Of a stretch of 64,000 nucleotides of DNA, positions 7,836 through 16,674 are shown piece by piece; positions within the stretch are counted from its first letter, which is position 1, and every line of letters begins with the position of its first letter. The DNA is from Clostridiales bacterium (GTDB lineage Bacteria; Bacillota; Clostridia; Oscillospirales; Acutalibacteraceae). The translations under genes and the position numbers were made by a program. Location of the stretch: NCBI GenBank assembly GCA_019418545.1, contig DYBQ01000001.1, positions 159,831 to 223,830 on the forward strand, in the 5' to 3' direction. Under the pieces are notes generated by a model that was given only the letters and a program-made list of their open reading frames with translations, made no database searches and was not told where the DNA came from.

Positions 7836-9419
7836 TCAGCGGTTGCTGCCGACACCGCCAGCGGTAGCAGTCTGGGTGTCGCCGGTCTCGAACATCGGGA
7901 TGATGCTGTAGGTGACGCGAACAACAGGAGTGCAGCCAGCGTCGTTGACATTGGAGCCTGCAATCTTGGCGTTGACGATGAGGGGCAGAGCCTTGGCGGC
8001 GTCATGAGTGACAGCGTCAGCGGCAGCGCCAGTCTTGGTGACCTCGGTCGGAGCGGCCAGGAACCAGCCGTTCTCGGTGATGTCCAGAGGAGCAGAGCAC
8101 TTAGCCAGGTCGATGGCAGAAGCGTTGTACATAGCGGAGTCAGGAGCAATGCTCATGGCAATCTCGCCGCGCTTGAGAGCGGAGGTGCTCATGGGAACAA
8201 CGCGCCAAGTAGCGGGCTCAGCCTGCAGCTCAGAAACCTTCAGAGCCAGACCCTCGCGCTTGGAGTTGTCGGTCATGGAGGTGCCGACATCGAACTTCTT
8301 GCCGAAGTTGCAGCTGGTAGCGCCATCGGAGATGACGAAGTCCTCTTTCAGCTGGTGGTTGCCGTCAATACCCTTAACGGTCTCACGCAGGGCGTCGCCG
8401 TCCAGAGTGCCAGCAGCCTTGAAGTCCCACTTGCCATCGATGAAGATGACATAGCACTCGCCGGAAGCGTTGATGTGCTCGTCAGCACCCATCTGATGGT
8501 AGTTGGCAGGCTCAGTCCAGCCAGCCTGGGTGGCGGGGTCGCTGTACCAGTAGGTGTAGGACTTGGTGGTGGCATCATAAGCGATAGCGAACAGCTCGTC
8601 GTTGGAGTGGTCGGTATCGTAGATGCGGCTGTAGTGGGTCACCTTGGCAATGTCAGCGATGTAGGTGCGGCTGTTCTTGTCGATGGTGGAGTAGTTGCGC
8701 AGCTGGTAAGCGTCCTTGGTCGGGGTGACAACATTGCCGGTGCTGCGGAAACCGTACATGCAGACATACAGAGGAACGGTAGCCTTGACATTGACATGGT
8801 TGACAGTAGCGACGGTGATGTCGTACTCAACGCGGCCGTCATCGGTAGCGACGCCCGGGTGCTCTTCCTCCGTCGGAGGAGTCTCTTCCGGAATCTCGGA
8901 ATTGTTGTCCAGGTAGATGTAGAACTGGGTGCTCATGGTGGGGTCTTCGTTGCTGGCAGTGTCAACACCGTTTGCCTTGGTGTCGTCGCTGACCTTGGCC
9001 TCATCAGCAGTACCGTGGTTCCAGTTCACCTTGCCGTTTGCTTCCTGGCAGTCGGAAATCTTGACGAAGTGCTCCAGCTTGCTGCCGTCGCTCTTGGTGG
9101 TGGTGTAGATGCCGTACTCGCCAACGGTGTTGTAGGAACTGCCCATGATGTAGGCGGCAGGGATGGCCTTGAAGCCAGCAGTGTCCTGGTCGGCGTAGGT
9201 GACGGAACCGTCATCGTTCACCTTGTAGAAGGACTTCGTGCCGATGCGGTAGACGGGGGTGGAGTGCAGCATTGTCTCATCGTTGGGATGATTGGCAATC
9301 ACAGTGTTGTCAGTGGGCTGCTGAAAATCCTCTGCAGCGAATGCAGTGATAGGCGCCATGCAGCTGGCGGCCATTGCCATGCCCAGAACGGCAGAGGCAA
9401 CGCGCTTATAACTTTTCAT
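7836..9419 (-). CDS. Secreted protein of 527 residues, unknown function
   Basis: The start at 9419 has AAAGGAG 8 bases upstream. Residues 1-28 form a signal peptide (VLGMAMAASCMAPITAFAA). The body is Thr/Asp/Tyr-rich and probably beta-structured. About residues 165-230 carry the HGTADEAKVSD...MSTQFYIYL motif shared with the small secreted protein at 6708-7085. A second part starts near VEYDITVATVNHVNVKATVPLYVCMYGF, and a similar VRVTYSI strand lies near the C-terminus. No LPxTG or membrane tail is present, so it may be released or held by partners. Its dedicated promoter is at 9604-9631. A pilus or matrix component is possible but unproven. Confidence 0.85.
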   Translation of the reverse strand: MKSYKRVASAVLGMAMAASCMAPITAFAAEDFQQPTDNTVIANHPNDETMLHSTPVYRIGTKSFYKVNDDGSVTYADQDTAGFKAIPAAYIMGSSYNTVGEYGIYTTTKSDGSKLEHFVKISDCQEANGKVNWNHGTADEAKVSDDTKANGVDTASNEDPTMSTQFYIYLDNNSEIPEETPPTEEEHPGVATDDGRVEYDITVATVNHVNVKATVPLYVCMYGFRSTGNVVTPTKDAYQLRNYSTIDKNSRTYIADIAKVTHYSRIYDTDHSNDELFAIAYDATTKSYTYWYSDPATQAGWTEPANYHQMGADEHINASGECYVIFIDGKWDFKAAGTLDGDALRETVKGIDGNHQLKEDFVISDGATSCNFGKKFDVGTSMTDNSKREGLALKVSELQAEPATWRVVPMSTSALKRGEIAMSIAPDSAMYNASAIDLAKCSAPLDITENGWFLAAPTEVTKTGAAADAVTHDAAKALPLIVNAKIAGSNVNDAGCTPVVRVTYSIIPMFETGDTQTATAGGVGSNR

Positions 9420-9568
9420 TGGAAAAGCTCCTTTCAAAAAATGTGTTTGTGTTATTCCATTCATCCCATCCGGAGATTGTTCCTGCATACAGCCGCCGTC
9501 AAGGAAGTCTGGTCGAAATCAGTGAGACCAAAATTGTATTTTGTACAACCATGGTCATGCCCTTAAAA

Positions 9569-9631
9569 GCATCCGATACCGCCGGTATCGGACCACTGAC
9601 TTTATTCTATGCGGTTCGCACATTCGTGCAA
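9569..9631 (-). promoter_or_regulatory. Conserved-spacer promoter with a 5'-end hairpin
   Basis: The minus-strand -35 TTGCAC (9626-9631) and -10 TAGAAT (9604-9609) flank a 16-base spacer with TGCGAACCGCA. Just downstream of the expected transcript start, 9569-9588 is a tight palindrome (CCGATACC and GGTATCGG around a 3-base loop). It would fold at the mRNA 5' end and could stabilise the message. Confidence 0.75.
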
Positions 9632-9747
9632 GCGAAAAACATCATCTTTTTTCAAAAATCTAACACAAACCCCGATTTTTTTGGAAAAATCTTCGCAAAA
9701 ACGCAAATCTGCCATAAATGTGTATGTTTTCAGAGTGTCCCTGCACG

Positions 9748-9797
9748 CAAAAACCACCGCCCTTTCTCGGATAACCCGAAATCAGGCGGTGGTTTGT
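9748..9797 (-). terminator. Intrinsic terminator of the TerD-like gene
   Basis: On the minus strand AAACCACCGCC pairs with GGCGGTGGTTT around a long loop and runs into TTTTTG, downstream of the stop at 9867. It is nearly symmetrical and may work in both directions. The rest of 9632-9866 holds no gene that I can support. Confidence 0.75.
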
Positions 9798-9866
9798 ATG
9801 GCATGAATCACAAAATGTTAAAGAATAATTCTTTACGGAATAATTTTTGGAAAAACTATCTTTGGC

Positions 9867-12068
9867 TCAGCTTGTCTTGGTAGTCCCGAACACAACATCA
9901 TAAATGCTGGGAACATCGTATGGGCTCACGATACGAGGAACAGGTTTGCCGGATGCGGGAGTTTTGAACTTTTCCGGCGCGTCAGAGATGATGACATCCG
10001 CTTTTTCCCACTCGCTGTCTTTCAGGAACTTCGCATACCGCATCCCGACCATTTCCTTGATGGAGAGGCTTTTCAGCTGCATGGCATATTGGCAGACATC
10101 CTTCGTGGGCTGGTAGTCGGTGATGACATTGCTGTACGCAAGCGACCCGGTAACTGTCCTATCGACCATGATGAGTTCGCGTTTCTGCAAATCCACGACA
10201 GCCATGACCAGCTGGCCGGATTCGGTAGTCAGAGCGAACCGGTCCTTCACGGTGGCAGGCTCGAACTGTTCGCCGGTCATGCCGTCACGAACCATCACAC
10301 CGCAGAAGGCTGTATCCATCTCGGAGAACTTCTCGCCGGTATAGGAGTTGACGGCCATTGCGGCATAGCGGATACCGTTTTGCAGGCATTTCTTGATATC
10401 GAAATCCACATACTCGACAGCACCGTTCTTGCCGCTGCTCCTGCGGTCACCGGAATGGATAGCACCGAGCGGCTCAACCTTCGGATTCCCGTAAAAGACG
10501 AAGATGACCTTCTCATCGCCATAGAACGCGACCGAGAGGTCCAGGTCAACGCCGTCCCATGCCTCAGTCTCGGAACTCGCTTTCCAGTAGAGGAACGCAC
10601 GAAGCACATTGCCCTCCGGGAGCCGGGTTCTGGACCCGCATGCGGCAGAACGCAGCGAGGAGGAGATTTGCCGGGGATTATCAGGGAACACAATGTCGTT
10701 GCAGTGGCAAGCCGGGTCAAGGTATACGCACTTCGGCTCGGTATCCTCCGCACGAAGAACCTGCCACAGCTGATTGAAGATATCGCGGGCAACACGGTTG
10801 CAGATATCCTCAGGGATAGGCTCAACTTCTCTGTCAAGAACCTTGCTGGCAGCACCGTTCGCCTTGCCGGTAGCAAGCTGGACGGGATTATTCCGATTCC
10901 GGAAATGGTTGATAAGCTGGACCAGAACGCGGGGCTCTACGCTCTTGCAGACCGAGATGAACCGGAACAGGACATTCTCCATCGCGGCAGTATCCTTGCA
11001 ACTGCGCAGAGCGAAGTCCAAATACCGGGCAAACATACCGGGACGAAGCATAAGATGTGCCGTCAGCAGTTCTGCGTTGACAGGCGGCTTCATCAGTTCC
11101 TGCAGCTTCGAGTTATAGGTCTCGATTTTAATACCGTTGCGGACCTTATCGAAGATGGCTTTGTTCTCAGGGAAATACTTGGCGTACTCACCCGGATGCA
11201 GCTTCTCGCCCAGACGCTTGAACTGTTCAGGACGGAGTGCAAAGCCTTCGTCTTTCTCGACATGTTCAAGCAGCCCCAGAAGTTCACGGCGCTCTGCTCT
11301 TGTAAAGCTGCGGAAACGCGGTGCCTTGGCAAGGCTCACATCCTGCCCGCTCATAGCAGCGGCAAGACGCAGCACATCGGTAGCGCTCTTGAAATCCAAG
11401 AAGCATTTCTGGGATTTCCAGTCGGGACGATGGATAATATAGGATACATACAGTGCAAGGTTCTCCTTACAAGGAATATCCTTATCCTTCATCAGGGACA
11501 TTACCTTATCCAGAAACTCCTCGCCACTGTCAGAGAGAAGCATCTTTACGGTATTCTGCTCATCAGGAGAAAGAGGGGCTTTGCCCGTTACACTCTGAAC
11601 AAGATACCGGTAGATTTCATCCTCTGTGCAAGCCGGAATCTGCTTGGCTGCGGGAAGGTGGTCTCTATCAAGACCCTTGCAGAATCGGGACGGGTCAGAG
11701 TCGGGAGTCCATGTCCCACCGCTCAGATAGTTGAGGTAGTTGACGATATACAACTCCACAAGGCTCGCTTCCATCGCATCGTTCGGGAAATCCGGCCAAA
11801 TGGGCGAAGTCTTTGAGATGGCTTTGCTATCTTCCGTGATAAACCCGTACAACTCGGACCAGACTTCGAGGAACGCAGTATGTGTAGCCTTGCAGCACGC
11901 CTCAAAGAGGTCGTACGCCATCACATAGCCATACTCCAGCAACTTCATGTTCGCGGTGCATACAAAGCGCTTTTCTACTACCGTCTCCCCTTCCATAGCC
12001 GGTGCGGGCGGTACGATACCGCGATGATGCAGAAAAGTAATGCGGTTGAAATCTTTAATAGTCAGCAT
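9867..12068 (-). CDS. Large TerD-like domain protein
   Basis: A 733-residue protein. The start at 12068 is chosen for GGAGG 5 bases upstream. The N-terminal 450 residues are helical and include RFRSFTRAERRELLGLLE...KRLGEKLHPGEY and a later VLVQLINHFRNRN. After CVYLDPAC, about residues 480-660 look like a TerD/stress-protein fold: VDLDLSVAFY, VFYGN, HSGDRRSSG, VDFDI, RYAAMAVNSYTG, FCGVMVRD. TerD proteins bind calcium and occur in tellurite/stress and phage-resistance clusters; this large helical-plus-TerD arrangement is known from uncharacterised cytoplasmic proteins. The assignment rests on motif order rather than an alignment. No signal peptide, so cytoplasmic. It is expressed from its own promoter through a roughly 300-base leader ending in a terminator (12069-12404). 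Confidence 0.75.
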   Translation of the reverse strand: MLTIKDFNRITFLHHRGIVPPAPAMEGETVVEKRFVCTANMKLLEYGYVMAYDLFEACCKATHTAFLEVWSELYGFITEDSKAISKTSPIWPDFPNDAMEASLVELYIVNYLNYLSGGTWTPDSDPSRFCKGLDRDHLPAAKQIPACTEDEIYRYLVQSVTGKAPLSPDEQNTVKMLLSDSGEEFLDKVMSLMKDKDIPCKENLALYVSYIIHRPDWKSQKCFLDFKSATDVLRLAAAMSGQDVSLAKAPRFRSFTRAERRELLGLLEHVEKDEGFALRPEQFKRLGEKLHPGEYAKYFPENKAIFDKVRNGIKIETYNSKLQELMKPPVNAELLTAHLMLRPGMFARYLDFALRSCKDTAAMENVLFRFISVCKSVEPRVLVQLINHFRNRNNPVQLATGKANGAASKVLDREVEPIPEDICNRVARDIFNQLWQVLRAEDTEPKCVYLDPACHCNDIVFPDNPRQISSSLRSAACGSRTRLPEGNVLRAFLYWKASSETEAWDGVDLDLSVAFYGDEKVIFVFYGNPKVEPLGAIHSGDRRSSGKNGAVEYVDFDIKKCLQNGIRYAAMAVNSYTGEKFSEMDTAFCGVMVRDGMTGEQFEPATVKDRFALTTESGQLVMAVVDLQKRELIMVDRTVTGSLAYSNVITDYQPTKDVCQYAMQLKSLSIKEMVGMRYAKFLKDSEWEKADVIISDAPEKFKTPASGKPVPRIVSPYDVPSIYDVVFGTTKTS

Positions 12069-12404
12069 ACAAACCTCCTGACAAAACAAAAATCCCGCAT
12101 CGAGAAGAATCTCGACACGGGGCTAAGACACACGATTGATACGGAAAGCACGACCGCTAAATTTCATATATGCCAGTCGAACAGACAAGCTGCAGGCGGC
12201 TGGCATGGTGTCTAAAGAAGGAAGCGGACATATAGCCGTATTGGGATGCGCTTACATTACCGTGACGGAGAGCAAAACCACGACTTTTCAAGTATCAAAT
12301 AGAAGGATGTGGTTTTATAGCCATACACAGAAGCTCAAGAAATTGGACATTGCACTATCTTGAGCGAATAAACACATTATACCATAATTTGCTGTTGATT
12401 TCAA
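12069..12404 (-). promoter_or_regulatory. Promoter and long structured leader of the TerD-like gene
   Basis: A clear promoter reads on the minus strand: -35 TTGAAA (12399-12404), 17-base spacer, -10 TATAAT (12376-12381). The leader is about 300 bases and is not coding. It contains an early CTCAAGA/TCTTGAG-type hairpin, an AAAACCAC/GTGGTTTT pairing and a GCCAG/CTGGC stem, and ends in an intrinsic terminator at 12083-12123 (CCCCGTGTCGAGA paired with TCTCGATGCGGG, then TTTTTGTTTTG) directly before the ribosome binding site. This layout fits a riboswitch or attenuator. I do not recognise a known class. Confidence 0.65.
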
Positions 12405-12519
12405 GAGGAATAGAACAAATAAATGTTGCTTATTTGTTAAATTGTGTCGCGTTATGGTTGTTTTTCGTGCGCGAAGCAGGTCTGGCGGCAAGGGGGTGCT
12501 CTATCGGCATTTTGACAAC

Positions 12520-12549
12520 AAAAAAGCCCCCGCATTGCTGCAGGGGCCG
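12520..12549 (-). terminator. Operon-end terminator
   Basis: On the minus strand GCCCCTGC pairs with GCGGGGGC, followed by TTTTTTGTTG. It closes the five- or six-gene operon that starts at 15726. Confidence 0.85.
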
Positions 12550-12552
12550 ACA

Positions 12553-13230
12553 TCAATCGTCGTCTTCGTCATCCGGGTCTTCGTCCGGAATGTCAGGAAT
12601 CTCGATTTGCTCGAGTTTGGAATTGCTTTTTTCGGAATCCTCTCCGAGGTCTTTCCGCTTCCGGGTCCGCGTTGCTTTGCGCTTTGCGGTAGCTTCATTG
12701 AGTTCCTTATCGTACGGAATCAAATCATAGGGCGAACCAACAATAGCCGTTACGACCTTGTCTTTGATGTTGCCCGTGAAATCATCCCGAATACTCGTCA
12801 TCTCAATAGAGTGCTTTAAGACCGGAATCAATTTCCGCCATTGCCATTCTCTGAAATTTACGCCGGGTACAGATACCACCACCGAAGCATTTGCCTGCAA
12901 TCCTTTCAGGACTACTTGCAGAAAGCAGCTGTACAGGTATCCAAAATGCACATCGCTGTCGTACATATCCGGCTTGTCTTTCCGGCAAACCATATCCGCA
13001 ATCAGAGTATCCTCGTCCTCTCCCTTGCAGAAGATGACTTGTCCTAAGCGCGGCGGTTTATTCTGTGCCTGTTCGAGGTATCTCGTCTTAGCGTCCGGGA
13101 ACAGCGCAGCGAAATCATCGAGACCTTTATCCCATGTATTGGTGTCGGGACACAGACAACAGATGATTCTGCGTCCATGGATACCAACAGGCAGAGTCCC
13201 GGCTCTGGTCAATCTATATTCTACCGGCAT
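12553..13230 (-). CDS. Unknown protein with acidic tail
   Basis: A 225-residue cytoplasmic protein with GAGGT upstream of the start, 9 bases after the preceding gene's stop, so co-transcribed. The N-terminal 175 residues have a globular alpha/beta look (IICCLCPDTNTW, ASVVVSVPGVNFREWQW, VVTAIVGSPYDLIPYD), loosely reminiscent of a macro-type nucleotide-binding fold; that is a guess. The last 50 residues are Lys/Arg-rich and then strongly acidic (PDEDPDDEDDD). I do not recognise the family. Its operon partners are equally uncharacterised. Confidence 0.75.
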   Translation of the reverse strand: MPVEYRLTRAGTLPVGIHGRRIICCLCPDTNTWDKGLDDFAALFPDAKTRYLEQAQNKPPRLGQVIFCKGEDEDTLIADMVCRKDKPDMYDSDVHFGYLYSCFLQVVLKGLQANASVVVSVPGVNFREWQWRKLIPVLKHSIEMTSIRDDFTGNIKDKVVTAIVGSPYDLIPYDKELNEATAKRKATRTRKRKDLGEDSEKSNSKLEQIEIPDIPDEDPDDEDDD

Positions 13231-13239
13231 TACTGTACC

Positions 13240-14217
13240 TCAGTCCAGATGCCGAACATAGTAAATATCAATGCCCAACCGCTTCGAGACAAGGTCACGC
13301 ACTACATCGCCGCCGTAGCTTTGCACATTAACGCTCTGGTCAATAATAGGCATGTCGATGTCCAGAAAGTAGGGACCGCTGCCAGTGCTGCGCACAGTGT
13401 TGAACTTCTCGGCAAACTCTGTGCCTTCCAGAGGGAACCAGTTGAGCCAGCCACAATCCATCATGGGCATCGCGTCACGCTGATGTTCCGTCTGGGCTTT
13501 CAGAATGGCATCGCGTGTCGCAGGTTCGTGCAAAAGGTCGTTGATAGCCTTGCAAGTATCCTTCACCTCTTCACGAAGCTTCCAGAGCGCATCCTTCCCC
13601 ATCTCGTTTGCTTTTTTGGCAAAGTTAAGGTGTTCCGCTACTGCACCTTTCGGGTTGAGATGTTTGAGAAGTGCGTTGATTTCCTTGTCAGTCAGGGTAT
13701 CATCCAGCTGGAACTTGCAATCGTAAGTATCGACAAGCGCGTTGCTGAATACCGGCAGCGTAATGCCAAATCCATTGATAATGACATTCTTCTGGTTCGT
13801 GGTGTAGCGGTACAGAGTCGGGCAATCGTAATTGACCCAATCCCGTACGAAGTTTTTAGCACGAGACAGATTTGTACAGCGCTTCGTGGTATTGCAAGTC
13901 GAGAACTCATACCAAACGATTTCGCTGTCGTTCGCGTAACGGATATCCCGCAGCTCAGGGGTAAGACCTTTGGTGATAGTCATAGGTTGCATGGCATCAA
14001 TGCCGTTGACTTCGAGGAAATCCTGCAGCACCCACGGGTTGATGGCAAGAGCATATCCCTTGCCTTCTGGGTACGCATTGGCAGGCGTAACGCTGCGCTT
14101 ATCCTTCTTGTATACGCGCAGCCTCGTGTCGTTTGCAGGTGTCCAGTCATCGTTGTAGGTTGACATAAATGCCTTGGGACCGTTTTTCGTTATGGCAAAT
14201 TTGATTTCTGCTTTCAT
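13240..14217 (-). CDS. Unknown 325-residue protein
   Basis: The start at 14217 has AAAGGAG 8 bases upstream. It is soluble, with no signal or membrane segment. The sequence shows a YNDDWTPANDTRLRVYKKDKRS segment near the N-terminus, a central helical region (residues 200-260) and a C-terminal GGDVVRDLVSKRLGIDIYYVRHLD. Nothing matches a family that I know. It lies in a tight operon between a 77-residue protein and the acidic-tail protein, all downstream of the leader-bearing promoter at 15590-15726. Confidence 0.8.
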   Translation of the reverse strand: MKAEIKFAITKNGPKAFMSTYNDDWTPANDTRLRVYKKDKRSVTPANAYPEGKGYALAINPWVLQDFLEVNGIDAMQPMTITKGLTPELRDIRYANDSEIVWYEFSTCNTTKRCTNLSRAKNFVRDWVNYDCPTLYRYTTNQKNVIINGFGITLPVFSNALVDTYDCKFQLDDTLTDKEINALLKHLNPKGAVAEHLNFAKKANEMGKDALWKLREEVKDTCKAINDLLHEPATRDAILKAQTEHQRDAMPMMDCGWLNWFPLEGTEFAEKFNTVRSTGSGPYFLDIDMPIIDQSVNVQSYGGDVVRDLVSKRLGIDIYYVRHLD

Positions 14218-14237
14218 GATATTTTCTCCTTTCTGCC

Positions 14238-14471
14238 TTATTTAGGCAGCGTATCGCATTTAATGATTCCGCCATCGTCGGTTTCCGTCTCGAATCCGAA
14301 ATGGCACCAGCCATATTCGTCCGAGAGCCAGTCAGAAACATCGTCGAGGAATTCTTCGATATCGTCATACTGTTCCTCTCGCAGAAACTGGGGCGTGTAG
14401 ACCTCAGTCGGTAAAGAGGCAAGAGCCACCATATCACCATCTGTATCCCACTTGATATTCTTAATCAACAT
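14238..14471 (-). CDS. Small unknown acidic protein
   Basis: A 77-residue protein with AGGAGG upstream of the start. It is strongly acidic in the middle (QYDDIEEFLDDVSDWLSDEYG), the kind of sequence seen in small phage and plasmid proteins of unknown role. It begins 3 bases after the stop of the upstream gene, implying translational coupling. Confidence 0.75.
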   Translation of the reverse strand: MLIKNIKWDTDGDMVALASLPTEVYTPQFLREEQYDDIEEFLDDVSDWLSDEYGWCHFGFETETDDGGIIKCDTLPK

Positions 14472-14474
14472 AGG

Positions 14475-15293
14475 TCACACCTCCTGAGTGTTGTTATTCT
14501 TGTTCTGAAGCTGCTCCGTCTGTGCGGCATAAAGACCAGCAGCGTAGGCAGTATACAGTTCCTCAAACCGGGACTCGTCCTTGCTTGCCAGCCAATCCGT
14601 GGTGCGCTTGAGCGGCTCTTCCAAGGGCTCGAAGTCGTCTTCCATCAGAAGACCGGCGTGACCGCTATCGGTAAGGTACTGTGCCAGAGCACGCTGCCTG
14701 ACATAATGCACCGCGTCAGCAGGCTCAATCACCTTCTCGTCAGCGCATGTCCAGTACATGTCTCGGTCCTTGTACCCGCGATACAGCCCCTCAATGGTCT
14801 TGGGGTCAGGCAGTTCACCGCACTCATCCCGTTCATCGAGGTCGAAGATACGAACTTCACGCACCGTGCCATCGTTCTCCGGAGGAAGCAAGATGCTGCG
14901 TTTTACGACTACATCATCTTCTTCATCATTGCAGGGAGCGACGATGTCAAAAACGCGGTGTGTGTCGTAGTCAAGCTTACAAGGTGTTCTCTGGCGCATG
15001 CCGGACGCGTAGTCCGTATAGCAACTGACATTCTCATTGATGTGATGAGGAGCGTTCAGCGCTTCGATGTACTGACTACGACCATACCAGTAGACTTTCT
15101 CGGTATGCCCATCGCTGGAAAGCTTAAAGACCTCGCGGATGTGGTAGCGCTCACGCTTGAGGACTACAAGCGCGCGGCAGAGCTCGGCGATTGGGTCGGG
15201 CGAAGACCGAGGAACGGTCACCAGCTGTGTGCTGTCATCAAACATCGTGACAAGGAAGACGATAACGGTAGCAAAATTGATAAAACTAAACAT
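14475..15293 (-). CDS. Membrane-tethered unknown protein
   Basis: A 272-residue protein. The start at 15293 is chosen for AAAGGAG 7 bases upstream and because one N-terminal hydrophobic segment begins there (MFSFINFATVIVFLVTMF). The remainder is hydrophilic and probably cytoplasmic or periplasmic, with VFDIVAPCNDEEDDVVV and EVRIFDLDERDE strands and a helical C-terminal half. No catalytic motif is seen. It is second in an operon that starts with a small membrane protein. Confidence 0.75.
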   Translation of the reverse strand: MFSFINFATVIVFLVTMFDDSTQLVTVPRSSPDPIAELCRALVVLKRERYHIREVFKLSSDGHTEKVYWYGRSQYIEALNAPHHINENVSCYTDYASGMRQRTPCKLDYDTHRVFDIVAPCNDEEDDVVVKRSILLPPENDGTVREVRIFDLDERDECGELPDPKTIEGLYRGYKDRDMYWTCADEKVIEPADAVHYVRQRALAQYLTDSGHAGLLMEDDFEPLEEPLKRTTDWLASKDESRFEELYTAYAAGLYAAQTEQLQNKNNNTQEV

Positions 15294-15312
15294 GGTTTTT
15301 CTCCTTTTAGTG

Positions 15313-15561
15313 TTATTTTTTCGTGGTTTGGTTTTGCTGCTCAGACACAGACCCTTGCAGCGGTTTCTGCTCTTTCGCTTTTTTGGCAGTCGCACTCTCT
15401 TTGCCGACGAGGAAAGATACGAAGCAGGTCGCCAGCATGTAAAAATACATGTATGTGTCAACCTGTCGTACTTCTATCTCTCCGTATTCCAGCAGTTCAA
15501 GAAGCCGCCAGACAGTGCTCATACAGACGATGAGCGCAAATAATAGGTGCTTTTTGGTCAT
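15313..15561 (-). CDS. Small two-segment membrane protein
   Basis: An 82-residue protein. The start at 15561 has AGAAAGGAG 5 bases upstream. Two hydrophobic stretches (LLFALIVCMSTVWRLLELL and YMYFYMLATCFVSFLVG) suggest two membrane passes, followed by a Lys/Gln-rich cytoplasmic tail. It is the first gene after the leader element at 15590-15694. The function is unknown. Confidence 0.75.
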   Translation of the reverse strand: MTKKHLLFALIVCMSTVWRLLELLEYGEIEVRQVDTYMYFYMLATCFVSFLVGKESATAKKAKEQKPLQGSVSEQQNQTTKK

Positions 15562-15589
15562 GAATACTCCTTTCTTAAGTAGTTCCGGC

Positions 15590-15726
15590 AAATATAAAAG
15601 CAGGCCCATCCGAAGATGAGTCTGCTTAGTAAAGCCAGTATGTGAATTGTACGAGCGTAAAACGCTTAAAGTAGAATGGTATCTATCGTACAATTTTCAT
15701 TCTATGCAGTTCGCACGTTCCTGCAA
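15590..15726 (-). promoter_or_regulatory. Promoter plus repeated leader RNA, copy A
   Basis: The -35 TTGCAG (15721-15726) and -10 TAGAAT (15699-15704) flank a spacer with TGCGAACTGCA. The leader folds as an outer stem (15686-15694 with 15646-15654), the invariant ACGATAGATAC core and an inner stem AGCGT/ACGCT. A terminator hairpin (15590-15628) comes next, then the ribosome binding site of the gene at 15561. Confidence 0.85.
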
Positions 15727-15769
15727 GTGATTCTTTGCGAAATTTTCGCCGCTGTGACGGACAGATTCC

Positions 15770-16669
15770 TTATATCATGAACATGTTCAGGAGAATATCC
15801 GAACTCGTAGCGAGGAACTTGTATTCGCGCCCGTCCACAGTTGCGATAAAGGGGATATACCCTGTCTGAGAATCCTTCACATCACCGTATTTCAAGGTCA
15901 GGCCGTTCGGCAGTGTGAGAGACTTGGACAAAAGCGAAGTATCGATGCTTTGCTGGAACGCCGATACCAACACAGTGTCTGTCCCCTTTTGCAGCTGCAT
16001 ATAGCTGTCGCTGATTTCCAGAGAAACATCATCAGCTACTGTCTCATCAAAGAGAGTGGCTTTCGGGGTTACATCGGAGATGACACTGTCAGAGAGAAGC
16101 CTTTTGATAGCATCTACCTGTTCGGAGCGGTGTTCCTCATCCAATGTTACTGCGACTGTCAGGTACACATCATCCGACACATTGCGAGCGCCCGAAAGAA
16201 GCGTTTCATCGCCGTTCTGGAACTCTCCAATAGAGTTGCTCGCATCGCCATTGACAAGTGCTAAGCGGTACGCCCCTGCCTGCGCTGTGGAGTCTTCGCT
16301 GCGGTATGCGACTGTACAAGGTTCCTCGATATCGGCGCAAGGTACGAAGACCTTAGCGTCAGACAGAGTCAAGGGCAGATAGGATTCCTGCGACAGTTGA
16401 ATGCCTTCTTCGCCTGCCTCAAAGTTCATGACGGGGGCAAAGTCCGCAACTGCTGCGGATTCAGCAGTTCCAGCCGTTTCGCCGGTCTCAGCCGTAGCCA
16501 TATCGGGGAACAGCATATCCTCAAACAGCTGTGTGTAGTTGACCGTTTTCTGCAGTTCCTTGATTTCGCGGTTCATCCGCGCCGCGTCAAACTGCGCGAA
16601 TACGAGCATAATGCCCATGACTGCCAGAGAAATGGCAGCAAGGCGTTTCATATTGTTTTTCTTATTCAT
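15770..16669 (-). CDS. Membrane-anchored extracellular protein, unknown
   Basis: A 299-residue protein. The start at 16669 is chosen because GGAG lies 9 bases upstream. One N-terminal membrane segment (LAAISLAVMGIMLVFA) is followed by an Ala/Glu/Thr-rich linker and a beta-rich extracellular part (SYLPLTLSDAKVFVPC, DVYLTVAVTLDEEHRS, YIPFIATVDGREYKFLATS). It begins within the last codons of the sortase-like gene, so the two are co-expressed and may act together at the cell surface. I do not recognise the family. Confidence 0.8.
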   Translation of the reverse strand: MNKKNNMKRLAAISLAVMGIMLVFAQFDAARMNREIKELQKTVNYTQLFEDMLFPDMATAETGETAGTAESAAVADFAPVMNFEAGEEGIQLSQESYLPLTLSDAKVFVPCADIEEPCTVAYRSEDSTAQAGAYRLALVNGDASNSIGEFQNGDETLLSGARNVSDDVYLTVAVTLDEEHRSEQVDAIKRLLSDSVISDVTPKATLFDETVADDVSLEISDSYMQLQKGTDTVLVSAFQQSIDTSLLSKSLTLPNGLTLKYGDVKDSQTGYIPFIATVDGREYKFLATSSDILLNMFMI

Positions 16670-16674
16670 TTCCT

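Noticed and set aside
7812..9566. Plus-strand open frame of 584 codons antisense to the secreted protein
   Set aside because: Val/Gly/Ala-biased product, no ribosome binding site, and the minus strand has a signal peptide, a strong ribosome binding site, a promoter and a terminator.
10089..11816. Plus-strand open frame of 575 codons antisense to the TerD-like gene
   Set aside because: A shadow of the high-GC codon pattern; the minus strand carries recognisable motifs and a good start.
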